Assembly: GCA_943704495.1 (NCBI GenBank) | Contig: CALSCR010002860.1 | Location: 1-25,336, forward strand | Direction of reading: 5' to 3' | Origin: Pigoraptor chileana | Lineage: Eukaryota; Opisthokonta; Filasterea | Length of the DNA: 25,336 bases | In this document: one piece after another, positions 18,301 through 25,336 of the stretch | Position numbering within the stretch: position 1 is the stretch's first letter | Layout: each line of letters begins with the position of its first letter | Position numbers and translations under genes: made by a program | Notes under the pieces: model-generated | Told to the model about the DNA's origin: nothing | The model's database searches: none | Seen by the model: the letters and a program-made list of their open reading frames with translations, nothing else

Positions 18301-19069
18301 TTTTCTTATATATCTCTGTATTTTATTTCACAAACGTGCTCCCACACCACACACACATATATACCCCATGAACTCAAATACTAACAAATAATATAAACAC
18401 AAACACAAAAACACGCTATGTACACGGGGCATACTGGCACACAAACACACACACACACTTTCGTGTTCAGCGGAAGGAGGCAGCGCGGCTGTAGTCACGC
18501 GGTCCAACTTCAAGCACATGTACTGGACGATGAAGCAACAGCTTGCGCACCACACCATTGGAGGCTGCAATATGTCTCCAGGGGATCTCCTTGCATCCGG
18601 AACAATCTCCGGGCCGGTGAGTATACGTCTGTCATTCAGACTTTTGTTTTACGATGCTTTCTGTAAATGCACTTTTGTTTGTTTGTATACTTGATTCGCT
18701 CCCGCGCCATTTTCACATTCAGTGCTCGCCCAAATTGGCATCCGTCTCCGGATGTTTTGTACGTGAGACGCTGTTTGTCATTTTCATCAATGCAGAAGAC
18801 TCATTCTGCTGACACGCACACACATACACGCACACAACGCCTTTGTCCCCTATTCTCTCCCCGCGCAGACACCCGATTCATTTGGCTCGATGCTCGAACT
18901 TTCGTGGCGGGGATCCAAGGCGCTGACACTCACCGAGGGTGTCACTCGCAAGTTCATCGAGGACGGCGATGAGGTGATCATGACTGGCCACTGCGAGAAG
19001 GATGGCGTGCGTATTGGCTTTGGTGCGTGTGTCGGCAAGGTGCTTCCCGCGCGCTCCTTCAACTTCTAA
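15378..19069 (+). CDS. FAH: Fumarylacetoacetase (fumarylacetoacetate hydrolase), ten exons
   Basis: Exons: 15378-15458, 15644-15745, 16037-16208, 16675-16765, 16938-17088, 17400-17499, 17712-17842, 18103-18181, 18471-18616, 18869-19069. They give 417 residues, against 419 in human FAH. The enzyme hydrolyses 4-fumarylacetoacetate to fumarate and acetoacetate, the last step of tyrosine and phenylalanine breakdown in the cytosol. The protein aligns from end to end with animal FAH, including an SH3-like N-terminal domain ([19 protein letters not shown]) and the catalytic domain. Expected active-site residues are present: [11 protein letters not shown] (metal Asp123, base His130), FELEM (Glu196, Glu198), [13 protein letters not shown] (Asp230, Arg234, Gln237), [12 protein letters not shown] (Lys250) and GSMLELSW (the Glu matching human Glu364). 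It looks functional. Nine introns, in all three phases, are all GT-AG. Other tyrosine-pathway genes are not nearby. Confidence 0.98.
16902..16921 (+). repeat. (CA)n in intron 4 of FAH before the acceptor
   Basis: A short CA run about 17 bases upstream of the TTGCCAG acceptor ending at 16937. The intron starts with GTGCGTACAGTGTG. Confidence 0.8.
17361..17382 (+). repeat. (TG)n in intron 5 of FAH, near the 3' end
   Basis: About ten TG units roughly 17 bases before the acceptor at 17399. This is an exception to the usual CA-before-acceptor polarity. Confidence 0.85.
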
Positions 19070-19152
19070 GTGGCATTGGTTGATTTGCCAGTGTAGCTGC
19101 TGCGCGCAAGCACACCGGCTATGCAACACCGGCGCTTATTCCTGGTATCATT

Positions 19153-19190
19153 CACTCTCTCTCTAGCTCTCTCTCTCTCTCTCTCTCTCT
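19153..19190 (+). repeat. (CT)n microsatellite downstream of FAH
   Basis: CTCTCTCTCTAG followed by about 12 CT units, immediately upstream of the first 52-bp tandem unit. Confidence 0.9.
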
Positions 19191-19194
19191 TGTG

Positions 19195-19550
19195 GAGTCC
19201 ATGGGCACAGCGCCTATGACACTGGCTTGAATCCTACATCTCTCCCTCTCTCTCTTTCTCTCTCCCTTCTTTTTGTTGAGTCCACGGGCACAGCGCCTAT
19301 GACACTGACTTGAATCCTACATCTCTCCCCCCTCTTTCTTGCGTGTGGTTGGGTCTTCATATAGCCTCGCGTTTTCACTTTGTCTTCGATCTGTTGCGTC
19401 CCAAAGACGGGCTTGAATCCTGCTTCTCTGTGTGTGTTTTTACCTCTCTGTTTGTCTGTCTATATCTTGCTCTCTCATTCTCCCTCCCATTCTGTTGGGA
19501 CCCTTAAGCATAGTGTCTAAGACACTGATGCATCGTACTGCTTTCTCTCT
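19195..19550 (+). repeat. Decayed tandem repeat array, two clear 52-bp units plus degenerate copies
   Basis: Unit 1 (19195-19246) and unit 2 (19278-19329) differ at only two of 52 positions and share the core GGGCACAGCGCCTATGACAC followed by TGAATCCTAC. The period is 83 bp, with a CT-rich filler between units. A partial copy (GACGGGCTTGAATCCTGC) lies near 19405-19423. A strongly diverged copy (GTTGGGACCCTTAAGCATAG, then GACACTGATGCATCG) lies near 19493-19535. It ends before the SDR gene and has no coding potential. Confidence 0.8.
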
Positions 19551-20019
19551 GTCACTCTTGTTTGTGTCTGTGAGTTGACGGCACTTGCAATCAAGGACTG
19601 TACCATGACACTCATGATTTCTGATAAGTATGAACGGTTTGATCCGAGTTCTCGCAAAGTTGCTTTGGTCACTGCGTTTTAGTGCAGTGATTAAATCCGC
19701 TTTTTCTGCACTCTTTTTGTTATCATTTTCAAATTAATACGTTCGGCTGAGTACCGCCATAAAGAGAGGTGACTCAGCTGACCCGCCAAACAAAAACAAA
19801 CGCAGACGACGACGACCACTGACGCAGTTTCTACACTCGCATGTGTGGTGTGTGCGTGTGTTCACGGGGGTGTGTAGGCGTGCATACAGTTCCGTGTGCT
19901 GTCACTGGGAGCAGGTTGTGTTTTTTTTGTATATCCTGGGGTGTGCTTTCTACTTAGTGTGAAAACTATCCTTCTGAAATCTGTTCGCTCCCCTGCAATA
20001 AAATAAGTAAGATAGAAGA

Positions 20020-22923
20020 ATGAGCAAGCCTCGCGTCCTTGTTCTCGGCGGTACGTTTGGCATTTTTTTAATTCGCTTTGACTCAATTGCTTTTCCAGGG
20101 TGTACCTATCGATTCTTCCTTTATGTTGCTTTTGTTGTTGAAGTTAAGCTGTTTTTTGCTGTGTGTGGAGTGTCTGTGTGTCTGTGTGCCTGTGTGTCGT
20201 GTGTGTGCGCCTGTATGTGTGTGTGTGTAAGTGCTTTCAAATCTGTTCTCAGTACAATTTTGCTGGATACTTACGTTCGGCCATTCAAACTGTTGTCAGG
20301 CGCCGGTTTTATTGGCCGCAACCTCGTCGTGCATCTTATCGAGAACGACCTCGCTTCAAAGGTGCGCATTGTCGACAAAGTGCTGCCACAGACGGCATAT
20401 CTCACGAAACGCCAGGAGGAGGCTTTCGCAAAGGCCGAATTCAAGCAGGGCAATCTTATTAGCCCTGGTGAGTGCATAAAATTGTAATGTGTGTGTGTTT
20501 GTGTGTTTTGGGGTATGCTACCCTAGATGTAGATGTAGATGTGTTTGCTCTGTTACGCATTTTCGACAAGGAATGTGTCACTTACATCGAATGGTTTCGT
20601 TGCATGCAGCTTCCATTGAGAAGTCGTTCACCGACGAGACTGGCGACTACGAGTATGTGTTCAACTGCGCCGCAGAGACCAAGTATGGTCAGACGGAGCA
20701 GGTGGGATGGGTTGCATCTGAAATGGCCTCCGGTTTCATTTTCAAAATTCATTTCGCAGGATTGACCTGTCAACAGTTGTTGCGATAAGCGTCCCGCACA
20801 CACAGGCACACACACATATATATAATTACACACTTTTAACTCCCTCCATTCTCGCACTCTCGCACTCTCTCTCTCTCTCTCTCTCAGATTTACGAGGAGC
20901 GTGTGTATCAGCTCACCGTAAACTGCGCAAAGGAGGCAGCAAAGCGCAAGGTGAAGCGATTCATTGAAATCTCCACTGGCCAAATCTATTCTGGTGACAA
21001 GGTGCGTGCATTTCTAAGATTGCCTGGATTGCTGGTTTCGGAGGACTGAACTCGAGCATGTGCTTTTGTTCTGTTCTGGTCTGTTGTGGTTGCGCGCGCC
21101 TTTCTTGCTGTCGCGGTTTGCGTTGTGTTAGTGATGTTTTGGTGTGCGCCGTCTCTGTTGGAGGGAGTCTCTGCAGTTTTGAGTGCACTTTATTTGTTTG
21201 TTTATGTTTCAACGTAAGAAGAGTGTGCTTGGATGTAGCAATGGCGACTCCGTCAGTGTAAAATAGAAATGGACAGTCTGCACTCATTCGACTGTAGTGA
21301 TGATCAACACAAGGGAGTGACTTTTTGGGTGTGTCTATAATGTGTTGCACATCAAAAACACACCACTGATGATGGATGGTTTGTTTTTGTGTTTCGTGTC
21401 TTGTCGTGATATCCGCCCCTTCTGTCGACAATTTGCAGAAACACAACACTGAGGAGGACAAGACGGATCCCTGGACGCTCATTGCCAAGTCAAAGCTGAA
21501 GGCGGAGCAAGAGCTTGCAAAGATTGAGGGGTTCGTTGTGTGTGTGCGTGTGTGTCTATGTGTCTGTGTGTTCTGGCTGCCTCTTTATTGTGCCGGCGTG
21601 GTCATCATTGTCATTGTATGCAACATCGGTGAAGGGTCGTCGGCCCCTGTGCTGTCTCTCTTTCTCCTCTTTGGCTTTGTTTTCTGCGGACGCCATGTGC
21701 GAATGCGATGCGTCTCTGACATACATTTCTCTCCCACTCCCTATCCCTCTCCCCTCCTTCCCTCTCGCTGACCAACATAGGCTCAACTATGTCATTGTGC
21801 GTCCCGCTGTCGTTTACGGTGTCAGCGACGTCCTGGGCATCAGTGAGTTGGTTTTTTTCAAAATTCATCTTCTCTTTCCGATAGATTGATGGTCTATGTG
21901 TGTGTATATGTGTGTGTGCGCGTATATGTGTGTGTGCGCGTGCTCCATCTTTGTTTTCCAACATCTGACGTGCGCGCGGGTGTGTATGTGTGTGCAGCTC
22001 CCCGCCTTATTGTTGGCGCCGTCTACAAGCACCTGCACGAGACGATGAAGCTGCTGTGGACAGAGAAGCTCCGCATTTCCACCGTGCACATTGAGGACGT
22101 TGTGCGTGCTCTCTGGTTTGTGAAGGATCTTGGAAAGAACGGCGAGATCTACAACCTCTCTGACAAGGCCGACAGCAGTGAGTTTTGTTGTTGACTTGCT
22201 TTGTGTTGCGTTTTTTCTTCTTCTTTTCGCAGTTGTGTTGCCTTGCTTCGTTGGTTACTTTGAATCTTTCGGTTGCGTGCATGTGAGCAGAACGAAAGCT
22301 GTAATGGTTGAATAGTGTACTTGTGTGTGTGCTCATTCATTTGTGTGTGTCGTCTTGCAGCACAAGACTCCATCTCCAAGATCATCGCCCACATTTTCGG
22401 CATCAAGCACGACTACCTCGGCAGCATCATGTCCAATCTTGCAAAGGTGTGTGTGTGTGTGGTTTTAGAGCATGCGTCTCCGTGTGCGCACGTGCATTAT
22501 GCCCACACTGACATAGTATGCAAGTTGTAAATGTGTGAGTGCTTTACACTTGCCATTCCATATGTGTGCATTTTGACGTGGAATATTGCATTTAACAGCA
22601 GCTTCACACACACACTTACTCTTCACTCTCGCTCTCCACCCTCCGCCTGCCAGGTCAACATGCGTGGCGTCACCGAGGAGGTCAACGAGAAGCACATGCA
22701 GCCGTGGTCTGAAATGTGCAAGAAGGACGGCATTGAGAACACCCCCCTCAGCCCCTATCTCGACCAGGAGTTGCTCTACAACAACGCTCTCTCGCTCGAT
22801 GGTAGCAAGATTGAGAAGGCTGGATTCAAGTACGACCATGTCGAGATTGACGAGGCGACGCTCAGGAATGTCGTCAAGGAGTACATTGCACTCAAGGCTT
22901 TCCCCGCCTCATACTTTTCCTAA
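20020..22923 (+). CDS. NAD(P)-binding extended SDR/epimerase-family protein with atypical active site (nine exons)
   Basis: Exons: 20020-20050, 20300-20467, 20610-20701, 20888-21001, 21439-21530, 21781-21842, 21998-22177, 22361-22446, 22654-22923, giving 364 residues. It begins with a Rossmann nucleotide-binding motif (VLVLGGAGFIGRNL, GGAGFIG at 10-16), then RIVDK at the end of strand 2, NCAAETKYG, the FIEISTGQIYSG strand and RPAVVYG, in the order of extended short-chain dehydrogenases. The usual catalytic Tyr-x-x-x-Lys is Ile150-Ala-Lys-Ser-Lys154 within LIAKSKLKAEQE, so the lysine is kept and the tyrosine is not. The C-terminal ~80 residues (PLSPYLDQELLYNN, GSKIEKAGFKYDH) look like the sugar-epimerase-like C-terminal region. 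Substrate and reaction are unknown; loss of Tyr suggests altered or non-catalytic function. AATAAA at 23134-23139 may be its polyadenylation signal. Confidence 0.9.
20860..20886 (+). repeat. (CT)n serving as the polypyrimidine tract of SDR intron 3
   Basis: CTCGCACT followed by CT units running straight into the CAG acceptor at 20887. CACACACAGGCACACACACA lies about 80 bases earlier in the same intron. Confidence 0.85.
21896..21942 (+). repeat. TG-rich imperfect tandem repeat in SDR intron 6
   Basis: TATGTGTGTGTGCGCG is repeated in tandem in the intron between the GTGAGT donor at 21843 and the GTGCAG acceptor ending at 21997. There is no complementary CA run in this intron. Confidence 0.8.
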
Positions 22924-23290
22924 GCAGTCTTGACTCTGGGGAAACACTTTATTTTTTCTTGGTGTTTTCTAGACGCGAGAGTCACGTGCTGTCCTGAAGT
23001 TGGCATGTCTTCTCCCGCTCCTGCTGTCCGAGTGTGCTTTGTACACACACAAAAAGGTGCTGGTTTTGTTCGTGCAAGTTTGATGGGTCGTTGTTTCGAC
23101 CGTTGATATCTTGAGGCTGTCGTTTGTTATCAAAATAAAAACATGAAACGCAGAAAACCTCTAAGTGCATCAGTAGACCTTGTTGGACTCATTCGTCCCC
23201 TCCTCCTCTCACTCTCCTCCAAGGTGAAAACAAACATGTATTTCCCACAACAAGCAGCACGTGCCACAACGGTGAGCGTGCATGTATGTA
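22924..23290. other. Spacer between the convergent SDR and FAD-oxidase genes
   Basis: About 370 bp holding both 3' ends. AATAAA on the plus strand at 23134-23139 suits the SDR transcript. TTTATT near 22948, AATAAA on the minus strand, could serve the oxidase transcript, in which case the two 3' UTRs would overlap. No gene seen. Confidence 0.5.
23134..23139 (+). terminator. Putative polyadenylation signal AATAAA for the SDR gene
   Basis: Canonical AATAAA about 210 bases after the TAA stop. Whether this organism uses AATAAA is uncertain, since the other genes lack it close to their stops. Confidence 0.4.
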
Positions 23291-24649
23291 CTACAAGCGG
23301 AGAGGGCATGAGTTGCGGAACACGCCATCCGTGTCGTGCTTGGCCTTGAAATCCGACAGCCTGGAGACGTCCACCACCTGCGAGGCTGCGAGACCCTCAA
23401 CACCCTCGTAGTTTGTGAACGTCGAATCACACAACTGACCGCCGGCAATGAGCGCCCTTTTTTGCGCACGGATGGCGGGAATGGTCTCCTGCATGCTCTC
23501 GGGCGTGTTGTAACCAAAGAACATGACACAGTCTCCGCGTTGAGTGACGCGATGCGTCGTCATATCGTCCACGCCTTCCTTTTGCTTGCCTCCACGCTGC
23601 TCGATCGCAACCGCGCCCACGTCAGAGGTCGTTGATATCCAGGCATCGATGATCTTGTCCAGATTGTCGTTGTTGGGCCACTGTGTAATCTGTGCCGCCG
23701 TCGAGTACCAGTACGCGGCGGGCATGAGGGGATCCAGTGCCCGCACAAGCGCCACCCACGGAACTATCCCACACACAGACGCCTGCACACCTTCCATGCC
23801 GAGAATAGGAGCGAGAAAGGCACGCCCCTCTGCCTCGGGTCCCGAAAACACGCTCGCGAACGTCACAGCCTTCGATCCGTCGGGCGCGTATCCCAAGGCA
23901 ATATACGTGGTGCAGCGGCGCTCTGCCTCCGACTCCGGGCGATCGATATAGTCAACCACCTTTCGAATAGCACTGCGACCGACATTATCGAATCCTGTGT
24001 GTTGCACAACGACAAATGGGTCCGGTGTGTCGTATCCTTGCATCTCAAACTCGTACACCGCGGCAAAGCTGCCCGGTGCGCCCTTTATGGCCCGGAGAAA
24101 GTCGGGGTTTTCGTCGCGACTTGTGCTGATCAAGCTGCCGTTGCCATCGACAGCCTTGAGAGACACGATCGAGTCTGCAGTAACACCGTAGAGACGGCTA
24201 AGGAAGCCGACCCCACCACCGAGAATGAGCCCGACGCCTGTATGGCTGATAACTCCCAAGGGGATTTGAAAGCCATGCGGCGATGTTGCGTCCACAACGT
24301 CCCCAAGATTGAGTCCAGGGCCAAATCGGATGCGGCGCCTTTCGGCATCCACAGAGTGGTATTTCACCTGGCTGAGATCGAGGATGACGGCACCGTCGGC
24401 GACGCTGAACGCCGAGTGCCCGGTGGCAAGAATGTTGACGGGCAGCTTGTGTGCGCGGGCAAAGGCAAGCGTCGCCTGGATATCTTCGGGGACCTGTTTT
24501 GCGACAACCCAGTATGCAGGCTTCTTTGTAAGAAGAACCTTTTGGAACACAACCGTGCCGATCAGCCGGTCCACACATGATTGCGATCCTCCCTCAAAGA
24601 CGTCGCCCTTGATGGCGGCTCGAAGCTCGTCGACTGTCGTCACCGTCAT
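23291..24649 (-). CDS. FAD-linked oxidase of the berberine-bridge-enzyme family (intronless, bacterial-like)
   Basis: 452 residues, ATG at 24649 and TAG at 23293-23291, with no intron. The N-terminal FAD-binding (PCMH-type) domain includes ATGHSAFS with His78 in the position that usually carries the 8-alpha-histidyl FAD bond. It is followed by GAVILDLSQV and TGVGLILGGGVGFLSRLYG (138-155). The position that holds the second, cysteinyl FAD link in plant-type bicovalent members appears to be His or Thr here (ISHTGVG), so single covalent attachment is inferred. A substrate domain follows, then a BBE C-terminal motif (FTNYEG, LSDFKAKHDTDGVFRN). Such enzymes oxidise sugars or alkaloid-type substrates with O2; the substrate is unknown. 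There is no signal peptide, so it is probably cytosolic. The motif style resembles bacterial oxidases more than plant ones, and lack of introns hints at transfer from bacteria. Confidence 0.93.
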   Translation of the reverse strand: MTVTTVDELRAAIKGDVFEGGSQSCVDRLIGTVVFQKVLLTKKPAYWVVAKQVPEDIQATLAFARAHKLPVNILATGHSAFSVADGAVILDLSQVKYHSVDAERRRIRFGPGLNLGDVVDATSPHGFQIPLGVISHTGVGLILGGGVGFLSRLYGVTADSIVSLKAVDGNGSLISTSRDENPDFLRAIKGAPGSFAAVYEFEMQGYDTPDPFVVVQHTGFDNVGRSAIRKVVDYIDRPESEAERRCTTYIALGYAPDGSKAVTFASVFSGPEAEGRAFLAPILGMEGVQASVCGIVPWVALVRALDPLMPAAYWYSTAAQITQWPNNDNLDKIIDAWISTTSDVGAVAIEQRGGKQKEGVDDMTTHRVTQRGDCVMFFGYNTPESMQETIPAIRAQKRALIAGGQLCDSTFTNYEGVEGLAASQVVDVSRLSDFKAKHDTDGVFRNSCPLRL

Positions 24650-25259
24650 TGTTGCCGGAGTGTGAGTGAATGCTAGCCGCTCGATTCTGTTATTGGCTAC
24701 TTTGTGTCAAAGCTTTCTGCAAAGTGGCAAGAGGAGAGAAACATTATCTACGCTTTCCTTCCCTCTCTATTTCTCCACTCTTTTTGTCAACTCTCTGAAG
24801 TATATGTCAGATTTAATCTGCTCCGTCGGATAGGCCGCCGGGCTCAGTAGATCAAAGTGACTGTGCCAGACTGTCCAGTCCCACCCCCGCGAAAAATATC
24901 GACTGGAATCATCTTGTCCCCCCATCCCTACACGATGTTAGCGTTATATCTATAATGTGAATAGTTTTGCCGCATTATGTACGATTGTGAATAGCGTAGT
25001 ACTTATATTGGTCACAATAGTTCATTTTGTAATTATTATAAGATTGATAAGGGATTGAAATAATAATAAGTAATGGGCTATTTTGTTGCCGATTTTGTTC
25101 AAAAGAGTCATCGCTCCGTAATAAATGTATTTTTCATAGGTTTCCCATAGTGAAGGAGTGGATTAAATTGAGCTGCAAAATAGTGAAAACTTTGTGTTGT
25201 TTTGGTTTCGGTTTGTGGCACTCCACACACCACACACACACACACGCACAACACACGCA

Positions 25260-25336
<77 letters not shown>
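24650..25336. other. Upstream flank of the FAD-oxidase gene, with AT-rich tract and terminal (CA)n
   Basis: About 690 bp. 24720-24800 is CT-rich. 24930-25130 is notably AT-rich for this locus (runs such as TAATTATTATAAG and AAATAATAATAAG) and may be promoter DNA. TGTGAATAG occurs twice, near 24956 and 24986. No coding sequence apart from frames made of the dinucleotide repeat. Confidence 0.5.
25222..25336. repeat. (CA)n microsatellite at right end of window
   Basis: An imperfect CA-rich run (ACACACCACACACACACACA, then ACGCAC and CGTACA variants) becomes pure CA from about 25263 to the window edge, at least 36 units. It is the mirror image of the (TG)n at the left end. Confidence 0.97.

Larger units (their letters stand above)
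19070..20019. other. Spacer between FAH and the SDR gene, with simple and tandem repeats
   Basis: About 950 bp. It holds a (CT)n run, two near-identical 52-bp units, degenerate further copies, and an AATAAA at about 19996-20001 only about 19 bp before the next start codon. No coding sequence is supported. The FAH 3' UTR and the SDR promoter must lie here. Confidence 0.6.

Noticed and set aside
19195-19329. tRNA gene suggested by GGCTTGAATCC
   Set aside because: No acceptor stem, anticodon arm or properly spaced A box can be folded around the B-box-like motif, and the sequence is tandemly repeated with CT-rich filler.
25108-25334. Poly-(Val-Cys) proteins encoded by the terminal microsatellites
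   Set aside because: Translation of TG/CA dinucleotide repeats; open frame is a trivial property of the repeat.
1-25336. CRISPR arrays, operons and bacterial signals
   Set aside because: No regularly spaced direct repeats with unique spacers, and every multi-domain gene except two needs spliceosomal introns, so a prokaryotic source is excluded.

Overview
This is nuclear DNA from an intron-rich eukaryote, most likely a unicellular one. Coding exons are GC-rich. I could place 32 GT-AG introns of 132-466 bp by reading frame, and most of them are full of TG, CA and CT simple repeats. I cannot name the species. A secreted EGF-repeat protein and a CRIB/SH3 scaffold, together with an animal-like tyrosine-catabolism enzyme, would fit a choanoflagellate, another holozoan or an apusomonad-type protist, but this is inference. 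Both ends of the window run out in long dinucleotide repeats, (TG)n on the left and (CA)n on the right, which looks like an assembly contig that stopped at microsatellites.

Layout, left to right. (1) 269-6723, plus: a 15-exon gene for a secreted protein of about 1137 residues that alternates seven DUF5011-type Ig-like domains with calcium-binding EGF domains and ends in a cysteine-rich tail. (2) 7894-10887, plus: an intronless gene for a 997-residue membrane protein made of two copies of a six-helix module that I cannot assign to a known family. (3) 11586-14549, minus: a two-exon gene for a 906-residue scaffold with a PHD-like zinc finger, coiled coil, SH3, CRIB (Rac/Cdc42-binding) motif, proline-rich region and a second SH3. 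(4) 15378-19069, plus: a ten-exon fumarylacetoacetase (FAH), the last enzyme of tyrosine breakdown. (5) 20020-22923, plus: a nine-exon NAD(P)-binding protein of the extended SDR/epimerase type with the catalytic tyrosine replaced. (6) 23291-24649, minus: an intronless, bacterial-looking FAD-linked oxidase of the berberine-bridge-enzyme family.

The genes do not form a pathway. Genes 2/3 and 5/6 converge, and 3/4 diverge from an 828-bp spacer with a 12-bp direct repeat. Notable non-coding structure: a perfect 21-bp inverted repeat around a 42-nt loop at 7141-7224; a decayed tandem repeat downstream of FAH (from 19195); and an intron habit of GT-rich sequence after the donor and CA/CT-rich sequence before the acceptor, which in some introns gives directly complementary repeats at the two ends.

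The most novel items are the duplicated six-helix membrane protein, the PHD-SH3-CRIB-SH3 architecture, the EGF/DUF5011 alternating protein whose repeats carry an intron at matching positions, and the paired dinucleotide repeats within introns. All splice calls come from frame continuity and splice-site sequence alone, with no transcript data.
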